The translations under genes were made by a program, and so were the position numbers. A stretch of 64,000 nucleotides of DNA from Chthoniobacteraceae bacterium. GTDB taxonomy: Bacteria > Verrucomicrobiota > Verrucomicrobiia > Chthoniobacterales > Chthoniobacteraceae. Where the stretch lies: positions 418,919 through 482,918 of the forward strand of contig JAQGOL010000025.1 in the NCBI GenBank assembly GCA_028293625.1, given 5' to 3'. Of the stretch, positions 8,723 to 16,807 are shown piece by piece (positions within the stretch are counted from its first letter, which is position 1; every line of letters starts with the position of its first letter). The notes beneath the pieces are model-generated. The model did not search any database and was not told where the DNA came from. It worked only from the letters and a program-made list of their open reading frames with translations.

Positions 8723-9415
8723 ATGATTATGAAAACATTGACATCCATCATGGCCGCCGTGTGCCTGATCACGCCTGTGCTGGCGCAGTCGGCGGACGAA
8801 GCAAGAGAGGTAAGACGGGCAGCTAATACGATTTCGCGGCTCAATCGAATTCCGGAAGCCGGGATTCCTCCCGCGATCCTTAGGAACGCGCGGGGGCTTG
8901 CCATTGTGCGCGTCTATAAAGCCGGGTTTGGAATTAGCGGGCGCGTCGGGAAAGGAGTGGTACTGGCACGCACGGCGCGAGGCTGGTCCGGGCCGGCATT
9001 TATCTCCACGGCAGGCGCCGGGATTGGACCACAGGTCGGGATTCAGGCGACTGACTTTGTGCTCGTCTTGAACACCCAAGGCGCTGTCGACGCTTTTGCG
9101 CGAGGTGCCAATGTCACCCTGGGCGGTGATGTCAGCGTGGCAGTCGGACCGGTTGGACGCGCCGTGGAAATCGGGGTTACTCCAATTGCGGCAGTGTATA
9201 GTTATAGTCAAAGCCGGGGACTCTTTGTAGGCGCCTCCCTTGAAGGCTCTGTGATTACCGGCCGGCCCCGTGCAAATGCAGACTTTTACGGACGCAACGT
9301 CGCCGCCACCCAGATTCTTCGCGGCAATGCCCCACTCCCAAGAGCTGCCGCCCCGCTGCTGACCGCGCTTCAAGGACCCCGCCGCATGGCCGGGGAACGC
9401 GTCGCGCAACGCTAA
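8723..9415 (+). CDS. SYLF (Ysc84) domain lipid-binding secreted protein
   Basis: The 230-residue product has a signal peptide (MKTLTSIMAAVCLITPVLAQ) followed by a single SYLF domain over most of the protein: helical start ADEAREVRRAANTISRLN, then GLAIVRVYKAGFGISGRVGKGVV, STAGAGIGPQVGIQATDFV, LGGDVSVAVGPVGR and YSYSQSRGLFVGASLEG. SYLF domains bind phosphoinositide-like lipids in eukaryotes; bacterial members are exported and of unknown role. GAGAGGA lies 10 bases before the ATG at 8723; a second ATG at 8729 is also possible. It is divergent from the aldo/keto reductase and ends facing gnd, with a shared hairpin terminator between. Confidence 0.9.
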   Translation: MIMKTLTSIMAAVCLITPVLAQSADEAREVRRAANTISRLNRIPEAGIPPAILRNARGLAIVRVYKAGFGISGRVGKGVVLARTARGWSGPAFISTAGAGIGPQVGIQATDFVLVLNTQGAVDAFARGANVTLGGDVSVAVGPVGRAVEIGVTPIAAVYSYSQSRGLFVGASLEGSVITGRPRANADFYGRNVAATQILRGNAPLPRAAAPLLTALQGPRRMAGERVAQR

Positions 9416-9473
9416 TAAATCATTGCCGAGCGCGGGATTAAAAAAAGAGCAGCGATTCCCGCGGTTGAGCAGG

Positions 9474-9512
9474 CAAGAAAAAAGGCGCGCCCGGAGTTTA
9501 TCCGGACGCGCC
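9474..9512 (-). terminator. Rho-independent terminator between convergent SYLF gene and gnd
   Basis: An 11-bp hairpin with one mismatch (GGCGCG...CCGG / CCGG...CGCGCC, 9484-9512) is followed on the minus strand by TTTTTTC, which suits gnd. On the plus strand it is followed by ATTTCTTT, so it may also end the SYLF transcript. Confidence 0.8.
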
Positions 9513-9546
9513 ATTTCTTTAACGGGCTGCTATTCCAAGAGGCGGC

Positions 9547-10968
9547 TTATTGCAACCACTCGTAGTGCGAGAATTCGCCGGCGGGCTTGTCGATCCGCTC
9601 AAAGGTATGGGCGCCGAAGTAATCGCGCTGGGCCTGAAGCAGGTTGGCCGGGAGCCGTTCCTGGCGGTAGCTATCAAAATAAGCGAGCGCCGCACTGAAG
9701 GCGGGAACCGCCACGCCGTATCCGACAGCGGTCTGGATGGCGCTGCGCCAATTGGCTTGTGTGCGAAGAATGATGTCGCGGAAGAACGGATCAAGAATGA
9801 GGTTCTTGAGTTCCGGATTGCGGCGGTAGGCCTCGGTGATGAAGTTGAGGAACGCCGCACGGATAATGCAGCCACCGCGCCAGATGCTGGAGATGTCGCC
9901 GAAGTTCAGATTCCAGTTATAGAGCTGGCTAGCGGCGCCAAGCTGCACAAAACCTTGTGCGTAGCTGATCAGTTTGCTGGCATACAACGCATCGCGCACC
10001 GCCTCGATCATCTTGGCGCGATCCCCTGTGTAAGGCACGGGGGTTGGGCCAGGGAGTTCTTTGCTGGCGGCCACGCGCTCGCTCTTTAAGGAGGAAAGAA
10101 TGCGTGCTTCAACAGCGCTTCCGATCACGCTCAATGGGACGCCCATTTCAATGGCATGACCGACCGTCCATTTGCCAGTCCCTTTCTGGCCCGCCTTGTC
10201 GAGAATAAGATCGACCATCGGCTTGCCGGTTTCGGGATCTTTGCGCGTGAAAATGTTGGCCGTGATCTCAATGAGGAATGAGTTGAGCTCCCCTTTGTTC
10301 CAATCGGAGAAAATCTGCGCGAACTCTTCGGCGCTTGGATTGATGGTTGATTTCAGAATGGCGTAGGCCTCGCAGATGAGCTGCATGTCGCCGTATTCAA
10401 TCCCGTTGTGGACCATCTTTACATAATGGCCCGCGCCATCGGGGCCCATATGACGGCAGCACGGCTCGCCTTCTGCCACCGCGGCGATACGCGTGTAAAT
10501 AGGCGCAATGGATTCCCACCCCTCTTTTGAACCGCCGGGCATGATGGAAGGCCCCTTGAGCGCGCCTTCTTCGCCACCGGACACACCCACTCCAAAAAAA
10601 TGAATCCCTTTTGTCTTAAGATACTTCTCGCGCCGCTGGGTATCGGTCCAAAGCGAATTGCCGCCATCGATAATGATATCGCCGGCTTCAAGCAGCGGAA
10701 TGAGCTGCTCAATGACTGCGTCCACAGGAGCGCCAGCCTTGACCATGATTTGCGCTTTACGCGGCCGTTTAAGCGCCCCGACAAATTCCTCGAGGGTTTT
10801 GGCGGCCACAAAATTTTTCCCTTTGCCCCGGCCCTCTGCAAATTTCTCGGTCACCGATGTGGTGCGGTTATAGACAGCAACGGAGAAACCCTTGCTCTCC
10901 ATGTTGAGAACGAGGTTTTCGCCCATTACAGCGAGGCCGATAAGGCCGATATCACAGGTGGCAGTCAT
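9547..10968 (-). CDS. gnd: 6-phosphogluconate dehydrogenase (decarboxylating)
   Basis: Gnd oxidises and decarboxylates 6-phosphogluconate to ribulose 5-phosphate with NADP+ in the pentose phosphate pathway. The 473-residue protein matches the usual length. It opens with the Rossmann motif GLIGLAVMGENL, followed by VYNRT, the IIIDGGNS motif, GVSGGEEGALKGPSIMPGG, the catalytic-lysine region HYVKMVHNGIEYGDMQLI, and C-terminal RAAFLNFITEAYRRNP and AQRDYFGAHTFER. It stands alone, divergent from pgsA. The upstream 140 bases hold AT-rich short repeats but no promoter I would assign. Confidence 0.97.
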   Translation of the reverse strand: MTATCDIGLIGLAVMGENLVLNMESKGFSVAVYNRTTSVTEKFAEGRGKGKNFVAAKTLEEFVGALKRPRKAQIMVKAGAPVDAVIEQLIPLLEAGDIIIDGGNSLWTDTQRREKYLKTKGIHFFGVGVSGGEEGALKGPSIMPGGSKEGWESIAPIYTRIAAVAEGEPCCRHMGPDGAGHYVKMVHNGIEYGDMQLICEAYAILKSTINPSAEEFAQIFSDWNKGELNSFLIEITANIFTRKDPETGKPMVDLILDKAGQKGTGKWTVGHAIEMGVPLSVIGSAVEARILSSLKSERVAASKELPGPTPVPYTGDRAKMIEAVRDALYASKLISYAQGFVQLGAASQLYNWNLNFGDISSIWRGGCIIRAAFLNFITEAYRRNPELKNLILDPFFRDIILRTQANWRSAIQTAVGYGVAVPAFSAALAYFDSYRQERLPANLLQAQRDYFGAHTFERIDKPAGEFSHYEWLQ

Positions 10969-11112
10969 GAGATTTTACGATTTAAGATTTAGGGTTTGAG
11001 AGGGGGGGGAGGGTATCGGCAAACTGAGCCCAATGGCAAACGTGATTTCATCCACCCTGAAAAGTGTCTGGTGCAACTCCGTTTGCATCGTCTCACTGGC
11101 CGCGCGCCTTTT

Positions 11113-11700
11113 ATGAACTTGCCCAATCAGCTTACCGTCGGACGTTTTTTCCTGACCCTGGTTTTTGTCGTGCTGCTCTCCACCGAGTGGCGCTTTGCAA
11201 ACACCGCAGGACTGCTCCTTTTTGCCATCGCCAGTGTCACCGATTATCTCGATGGCGAGATCGCGCGGCGGCGCAACCTGGTCACTGATTTCGGCAAGCT
11301 CATGGATCCGCTTGCCGACAAGATCATGATGGCCGCGGCTTTCATTCTCCTGGTGCCTCACCATGCGTTTCCGGCATGGGTCGCCATTGCCATCATCAGC
11401 CGCGAGTTCCTGATCACCGGACTGCGCCTTCTCGCAGCCAGCAAAGGAGTGGTTTTGCCCGCCGAAAAACTCGGTAAACACAAGACGATCTGGCAAATCG
11501 TCATGGTGCTTTATTTCTTCCTGCTACTTTCGCTGGATGAAATGCAAACCGCCGGCTGGTTTTTCATCGGCACGCCCTGGGCGTACGCCTGGAAAATAGG
11601 CGGTCCGCTGCTCATCGGCGTCGTCCTGATCCTGACCATCTTCTCGGGAGGCGGTTACGTGAAAAAGAACTGGAAGCTGATCACCAGCGGCGCGATGTGA
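11113..11700 (+). CDS. pgsA: CDP-diacylglycerol-glycerol-3-phosphate 3-phosphatidyltransferase
   Basis: PgsA makes phosphatidylglycerol phosphate from CDP-diacylglycerol and glycerol 3-phosphate in the inner membrane. The 195-residue protein begins MNLPNQLTVGRF, typical of the family, and carries the full CDP-alcohol phosphotransferase motif DG-x2-AR-x8-G-x3-D-x3-D (DYLDGEIARR through GKLMDPLAD). Four or more hydrophobic segments follow (LLLFAIASV, MMAAAFILLV, IVMVLYFFLLLSL, LLIGVVLILTIF). The reading frame stays open upstream to 10996, but the ATG at 11113 is the one that fits the family start. It is divergent from gnd. Confidence 0.95.
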   Translation: MNLPNQLTVGRFFLTLVFVVLLSTEWRFANTAGLLLFAIASVTDYLDGEIARRRNLVTDFGKLMDPLADKIMMAAAFILLVPHHAFPAWVAIAIISREFLITGLRLLAASKGVVLPAEKLGKHKTIWQIVMVLYFFLLLSLDEMQTAGWFFIGTPWAYAWKIGGPLLIGVVLILTIFSGGGYVKKNWKLITSGAM

Positions 11701-11816
11701 GGGCTGGTTAAAGGAATCAGCGTGCAGGTTGCACAGAGATGGCAGGCCCCTTTGTTGCCAAGACGCCCGCAACGGGCACAAGGCCAACACGTTCTTTTAT
11801 AAAGGCCGCAACAAGC

Positions 11817-12428
11817 TTACTGGTGCTCGACTTGATCGCCAGGCATCAGGTGCGGATCCTGGGCGGGATCTTTCGCAATCACTTTTTTATCGAACATGAG
11901 CACCTTGCCGTTGCGGATCAGCCGGATTTTATTTCCCGCAAAATCACCGGCACCTTGAGCGGCGCTGATGGCGGAATTAAGGGTAAGATCCGCATACCAC
12001 GGCAGGCGCTGAGGATTTCGCACCTGGCCGCCGATCGTCACAAAACGCGCCGTGGGCGCAACGTTGATGGTCGCAGTGGGACGGGTAAAAATCTTTTTGT
12101 CGATAAGGCACCGTTCAATAGCGCGTTCAAGCTGGCTTTGAGTGAGGCCCGCCGCGCGCACCTGGCCGCCAAGCGGGATATTCACAAACCCATCGCCGCC
12201 GATCGTAAATTGCTGCGCGAATGGAAGCGCGTCCTCGGGAGGCATCCCGGACATGCGCAACTCGAAGCTGTCGCTTGCACGGAAGACAGCCCCTTCCATC
12301 ATGGAGTCGGCCGCCGCCGCCGGGCGCGTCGGCGCCGGGGCGGAGGGAGCGGCACGACGAACGGCCTGCGCGTGGATGCTTGAAAATGCGAGCACGAACG
12401 AGAGGGAATGAAAAACGAACTTTCGCAT
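11817..12428 (-). CDS. Short Wza-like polysaccharide export protein
   Basis: This 203-residue protein has a signal peptide (MRKFVFHSLSFVLAFSSIHAQA) with no lipobox cysteine. A polysaccharide-export (Poly_export) domain covers about residues 55-125 (GGDGFVNIPLGGQVRAAGLT), and an SLBB-like segment follows (TIGGQVRNPQRLPWYADLTL), ending with the usual LMPGDQVEHQ. Full Wza has about 380 residues, so this is a minimal form. It is last in a row with the Wzc-like kinase (10-base gap) and the outer-membrane barrel. An in-frame extension to 12632 would read through the 3' end of the kinase gene and is rejected. AAGG stands 8 bases before the ATG. Likely role: outer-membrane side of exopolysaccharide export. 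Confidence 0.88.
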   Translation of the reverse strand: MRKFVFHSLSFVLAFSSIHAQAVRRAAPSAPAPTRPAAAADSMMEGAVFRASDSFELRMSGMPPEDALPFAQQFTIGGDGFVNIPLGGQVRAAGLTQSQLERAIERCLIDKKIFTRPTATINVAPTARFVTIGGQVRNPQRLPWYADLTLNSAISAAQGAGDFAGNKIRLIRNGKVLMFDKKVIAKDPAQDPHLMPGDQVEHQ

Positions 12429-12438
12429 GGTAGGAACC

Positions 12439-14607
12439 TTAATAATCTTCGCGGTTGCCGGTGGAACGGGGGCGTTTGGGCGAGCTGGCGGCGGAGGTGG
12501 TGGCAAGATCGTCGGAGCCACGGCGGGAAGCCTCTTCCTTGGTCGGGCGTGGCGAATAATAATCGTTATAACTATTGTAGTAGGAATAACCGTTATCGTG
12601 ACGAGGATCGACGTTGTTAAGGACCACTCCAATGAGCGTGCCGCCGCAGTGCAGCACCGCTTTTTTCACATGCTCAAGCATGGCGCGCGGGAACCGGCGA
12701 TGCTGCACAACCATAATCGTGATGTCGCATTCGCTGGCGAGCACCGAGCCGTCGCTCACGCCAAGAATCGGAGGGGCGTCGAAGAAGACGAGATCGTACT
12801 GGCTTTTGACCTGCGCGATAAGCTCAACCATGCGCTGCGAATTGAGGATCCCGACCGCTTCCTCAGGCAGCTGGCCGCTTGGAATGAACGAAAGGTTATC
12901 AATTTTGCTCGGCTTGGTGATCTCATCAATGGTCGCCTTGCCGGTAAGGTAATCGGTCAACCCAAACTGATTGGGAATGTCAAAGAAGGTGTGCTGCGTC
13001 GGCCGCCGCAAATCCGCATCCACAACAAGAACATTGTATCCACCTTGGGCACACGTATAGGCCATGTTGTTTAGCGTGGTGGATTTGCCTTCGCCGGGAC
13101 CGCCGCTGACCAGGGTAATGGTGTTTGAATTACGGTCCGGTTTATTGAACTCCATGTTGGCGCGCAATATCCGGTAAGCCTCCGCGTCGGGCGTGTCGCC
13201 GCGCCTGGTAATCAGACGTGCCGCATCTTTCAACACCACGGCAAGCACAGGCACCCCAAGGAATTTTTCCACGTCGTCGAGCGTTTTCACACTCGTATCA
13301 AGATACTCGATAAAGAACGCGAGGCCGACCCCCACACCCAAACCAAGAATTACCGCCACCGCCATATAAGCCGGCACCTTCGGCTTGCTCGGGTAGAGCG
13401 ATGGCTCGGCTTTTTCACGAATGTGTGCCGGCTCGAAGTAAAGTTTGCTGTCGAAAGACTCGGTTTGAAACTTGATTTTGGCAGCTTCGAAAATCCGCTT
13501 TTCCTGAAGCGCTTCGCCCTTCGCCTTTGCATAGGCGCTCGCTTTTTCCTTATCCTTGATCTGCGCCTCGCGGGCGGTGTTGAATTTTTCCTGAAGCACC
13601 TGCAGCGTGCTCTCTTCGACGGCGAGCTTGCTGGCCAGATTCAGCCGCACTGCGGAGAGCGATTTTGAGAGCTGGTTGGCATAGCTCTCCTGCAAAGCGC
13701 GCAACGAAACGATGCGAGGATGATTTTCCCCCAAACCGCTATTGGAATACTTGGTTTCATCCGTTTGAGCCTCGAGCAAAGAATTGACCATCTTGATGAC
13801 TCCTTGGTCATCCATATTAAACGTGCGCAATGCCTCCTTCAATTCCTCCGGCTTCAACTTGGTGATCTGCTCAAGCTGCCCACGGGTGCGAGTCACGACA
13901 AGGCCCTGCTCATTGACCTGCTGCTCAAGCGCCACCAGGTTGCGATCGGTGGTTCCAAATTGGGTATTGGGGTTGTCCGGGTCAGGATCGGTAATGGCGT
14001 CCCGTGCGCGGATTGCATTCATTTCGCCAGCGGATTCAACAACGCGCTTGCTCTGGCTTTCAATACCTTCCTTAACCAGAGCCAAACCACGCTCAGCACT
14101 TACTTGGACCTCCTTTAACCGCGAATCCCGATAGATCACCGCGATCATATTGGCGATGTCCGCCGCCTCCTCTTTATCCGTGCTGTAAATCCCAATTTCG
14201 ATAAGGGCCGTGTTGCGCACTTCCTTCAACGACATCATGCGAAGGAGCTTTACGCAGACAATTTGCGGAGTGAGCGGACGTCCATCCACCGCCCATTTTT
14301 CAGTCAATTTAAGTGCGTTGATGACCGGATATAAAATCTCGGTCTTTTGCAGATTATTAAACTGAGTGGAAACAAAAGTCGGATCCGTGGCGGCCCGGCT
14401 TGAATTGCTGAAAACGTCGATGGCGCCGGAGCGATCCGGCTTCACCTCGACGGTGACCTTTGAGTAGTACTCGCGAGGCATAAACCAGACCACGACCCCG
14501 GCCGTCATTATCACGAGGACAAATGCCAGTGCGATCAGTCCGGCCCGCACCTTGATGATGCGCCAATAATCAAGAAAATGGAGCTTTACGTCACTTGCAT
14601 CGTTCAT
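12439..14607 (-). CDS. Wzc-like polysaccharide co-polymerase and tyrosine autokinase
   Basis: This inner-membrane protein of 722 residues should control chain length and export of exopolysaccharide. An N-terminal Wzz domain has TM1 at about residues 18-38 (AGLIALAFVLVIMTAGVVVWF). A long periplasmic coiled coil reaches about residue 390, and TM2 follows PSLYPSKPKVPAYMAVA, the usual PxxP-type entry. The cytoplasmic BY-kinase has Walker A GGPGEGKST (about residue 505), Walker A' VLVVDADLRRP, and Walker B YDLVFFDAPP (about residue 605). A C-terminal tyrosine cluster (YSYYNSYNDYYS, about 670-690) is the autophosphorylation tail. Sensor and kinase are fused in one chain. It lies between the barrel gene and the Wza-like gene; no glycosyltransferase, flippase or polymerase is in the window. 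Confidence 0.95.
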   Translation of the reverse strand: MNDASDVKLHFLDYWRIIKVRAGLIALAFVLVIMTAGVVVWFMPREYYSKVTVEVKPDRSGAIDVFSNSSRAATDPTFVSTQFNNLQKTEILYPVINALKLTEKWAVDGRPLTPQIVCVKLLRMMSLKEVRNTALIEIGIYSTDKEEAADIANMIAVIYRDSRLKEVQVSAERGLALVKEGIESQSKRVVESAGEMNAIRARDAITDPDPDNPNTQFGTTDRNLVALEQQVNEQGLVVTRTRGQLEQITKLKPEELKEALRTFNMDDQGVIKMVNSLLEAQTDETKYSNSGLGENHPRIVSLRALQESYANQLSKSLSAVRLNLASKLAVEESTLQVLQEKFNTAREAQIKDKEKASAYAKAKGEALQEKRIFEAAKIKFQTESFDSKLYFEPAHIREKAEPSLYPSKPKVPAYMAVAVILGLGVGVGLAFFIEYLDTSVKTLDDVEKFLGVPVLAVVLKDAARLITRRGDTPDAEAYRILRANMEFNKPDRNSNTITLVSGGPGEGKSTTLNNMAYTCAQGGYNVLVVDADLRRPTQHTFFDIPNQFGLTDYLTGKATIDEITKPSKIDNLSFIPSGQLPEEAVGILNSQRMVELIAQVKSQYDLVFFDAPPILGVSDGSVLASECDITIMVVQHRRFPRAMLEHVKKAVLHCGGTLIGVVLNNVDPRHDNGYSYYNSYNDYYSPRPTKEEASRRGSDDLATTSAASSPKRPRSTGNREDY

Positions 14608-14713
14608 AAACAGGAGGTGTCAGAGGGGCAAAAAAGGGGCGCAAATTACGCATTCCCCCAGCGAATCGCAATGGTTGAACACGGAAATTTCCGAAGGGGA
14701 ATACGCAAAAGGA

Positions 14714-16537
14714 TTAGAAGGTGTATTCAAGTCCGAAAAAGCACCGAATCCGGTAATAATCGGTGACGGAGCTTCCTGAATTGGCTTTGAGATAACTCAC
14801 ATTGGTATTGAGAGAAACCGATTTTGTGAGCCGATATTCAAGCCGCGCATTGGCGTCGTAGCTGCTCGAGGAAGACTTTGTCGCCGCCGCGCTGGTCGAC
14901 TCGAAAACAAAATTACTGCTCGCGAGACCACTGAGCCGCGGGGAGAACGTCTTGGAATAACTCAACCCGCTGCGAAAGACCTGCCGCTCCTGGCCCGCTG
15001 CGAATGGCTCCTCAAAACCGAAGCGGGTGGTCAGATTCCAAATCGTGGTGGGACCGCTTCGATAAGCAATCGATCCTTCCAAATAAGGAGTCGAGGAAAG
15101 ATCGCCTTCAAGCGTGAAGGTGCGCATTGAAGCTCCCAAACGCACGGTTCCGCTGAAACGGTTGGTAAGCCGCGCCTCCGCGCCGATCAAGGCGTAAATG
15201 GTATCCGCGTCGCGTGTCTCGCTACCCTGGTAGCTGATCTTGCTGAAACGAACCTCGCTTAAGTAAGTAACCCGCGCGCTCCAAAGATACCGGAGCTCGG
15301 TGCCAAAGACGGTCTCATTATAGTTACCAGCCTCCTGGGCCTTGTCCGCGTAGATAAGCGCATTATCGCTGATACTAAAGACCGAAGTCACCCGGCGATT
15401 CCAGCGGTAAGTCAAATCGGACTTGGCGTTGGTGGTGAGATAATTGCTGCCGCTTTGATCCTGCGGGGTGTTGATCCTTGAAAGATCGGGTTGTGAAAGA
15501 TACGCGCCGTTAAACTGCGAGGTAAATTGAAGCCGCGGTGTCAGCCGGTATAAAAAGCTGAATACCGCTGCACCGTTATAATCCGTCTTCCCTCCGGGCC
15601 GGCTCCAGTACTCACTGGCACTCCCATTCACATCAAATGTGAAAAGGGAACGCGCTGTAAATATCTGCATGTCAGCCGAGGCACTCGCTTGGGTCACAGC
15701 GCTGCCGGCCCGTTTAGCAGCAGGTTGCGCCGGTACGACAACCACATTTTCAATCTTGGCGGGCGTGGCCGGCACCACGACATTTTGGAACCCATTGGGA
15801 ACCGTTTTCCCGGGCACATAGAGGCCGCCGTCCCCAATGCTGGGAGGAATAAACCTAAAGGCAGGCCTCTGCTCAAGATGGGCAGGGATCGCGGGCTCTA
15901 CTTCCACCGGAACGGTGACGGCCTCGGTACCCTTTGACTTGGTTGGTGTTTGAAAAATGTTGTCGTCATACCCCATAGAGAGAGATGTCGTATAACGGAA
16001 ACGCGGCCTGGCCAAACGCCCCTGCCCCGCAGTGAAACTCGTTGCGCTCGATCCGTAAAAGCCGGGAAGAGTAAAGGATGGGACCTCCGAAGTAGGCGCT
16101 TTTGGCGTGCCAAAGCCGACCCCCTGCGTTGAAGCCTGCGATCCTGTCACCGATGAGCCCCCGCCAGTGGCGCCCAATCCCGCGTCGCTGGATGGGCCAA
16201 AAGAGGAGGCCGCGCCAGTCTTGGGTGGAGTCGTCCCGTCAGAAGTGGTCCCCGTGGCCGGAGTCCCACCAGGCGTATTTGCTGGTGATCCGGAAGCGTT
16301 TCCACCGGTCCCGCCGGCCGCTCCTGAACTGCCCGGATACGCCGGCCCACCCGCCGCACCGGTCCCTGTTCCCCCTGTTCCCCCTGTTCCCCCCGTTCCG
16401 CCTGAATCGGTACCTCCCAAGCCGGTTGCCGGTGGCGCGCTGCCAAAGTCCGATAGCGAGTCCTGCGCCTGAGCATTTTCCAAGGCGCACAACAAACCGG
16501 CAAAAAGCAGGGCAAACCAGGGCCGGTTAAAAATCAT
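14714..16537 (-). CDS. Outer-membrane beta-barrel protein with Gly-rich N-terminal region
   Basis: The 607-residue protein has a signal peptide ending near NAQAQD. A low-complexity segment rich in Gly, Thr, Ser and Ala follows (about residues 40-150, repeats of GGTGGTG). From about residue 180 (RPRFRYTTSLSMGYDDNIFQTP) it is an outer-membrane barrel of the kind linked to exopolysaccharide loci: alternating strands such as SLFTFDVNGSASEYW and TVRLGASMRTFTL, ending RIRCFFGLEYTF with the C-terminal Phe of OMPs. It is first of three co-directional genes with the Wzc- and Wza-like genes, which suggests a porin-like role in polysaccharide export. The repeated GGT/CCC tract could be prone to slippage. 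Confidence 0.82.
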   Translation of the reverse strand: MIFNRPWFALLFAGLLCALENAQAQDSLSDFGSAPPATGLGGTDSGGTGGTGGTGGTGTGAAGGPAYPGSSGAAGGTGGNASGSPANTPGGTPATGTTSDGTTPPKTGAASSFGPSSDAGLGATGGGSSVTGSQASTQGVGFGTPKAPTSEVPSFTLPGFYGSSATSFTAGQGRLARPRFRYTTSLSMGYDDNIFQTPTKSKGTEAVTVPVEVEPAIPAHLEQRPAFRFIPPSIGDGGLYVPGKTVPNGFQNVVVPATPAKIENVVVVPAQPAAKRAGSAVTQASASADMQIFTARSLFTFDVNGSASEYWSRPGGKTDYNGAAVFSFLYRLTPRLQFTSQFNGAYLSQPDLSRINTPQDQSGSNYLTTNAKSDLTYRWNRRVTSVFSISDNALIYADKAQEAGNYNETVFGTELRYLWSARVTYLSEVRFSKISYQGSETRDADTIYALIGAEARLTNRFSGTVRLGASMRTFTLEGDLSSTPYLEGSIAYRSGPTTIWNLTTRFGFEEPFAAGQERQVFRSGLSYSKTFSPRLSGLASSNFVFESTSAAATKSSSSSYDANARLEYRLTKSVSLNTNVSYLKANSGSSVTDYYRIRCFFGLEYTF

Positions 16538-16663
16538 GAACGAAGGGGAGCTGCAAGGGGTGTCACCAGTGAAAACCGGAAAGGGTCCACGGGATTATCG
16601 GATGCTCTTGAGCAGCGCAACTGATAATTGCTGCTTCCAAAGAGAAGATCCGGCATGCACGAG

Positions 16664-16734
16664 AGCGGGTAGCGGGAATCGAACCCGCATGACCAGCTTG
16701 GAAGGCTGGAGCTTTACCACTAAGCTATACCCGC
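16664..16734 (-). tRNA. tRNA-Gly (anticodon TCC)
   Basis: The 71-base cloverleaf on the minus strand has acceptor GCGGGTA paired with TACCCGC, a D arm AGC-GCT, anticodon stem CCAGC/GCTGG with loop CTTCCAA (anticodon TCC, reading GGA), and a T arm GCGGG-TTCGATT-CCCGC. The 3' CCA is not encoded. Confidence 0.96.
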
Positions 16735-16746
16735 GAAAGGCCGTAA

Positions 16747-16774
16747 ATTCTGCGTTTCCATCGTACATTGACAA
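16747..16774 (-). promoter_or_regulatory. Likely sigma-70-type promoter of tRNA-Gly
   Basis: On the minus strand TTGTCA (16769-16774) is followed after 16 bases by CAGAAT (16747-16752), 12 bases before the tRNA 5' end. It lies between the Calx-beta gene stop and the tRNA. Confidence 0.55.
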
Positions 16775-16807
16775 GCGGAATTCAGAAAAAGATCACGTGG
16801 CAGCTTT

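Noticed and set aside
11765..11777. GCCCG-CAA-CGGGC hairpin downstream of pgsA
   Set aside because: The stem is short and no T-run follows on either strand, so a terminator is not supported.
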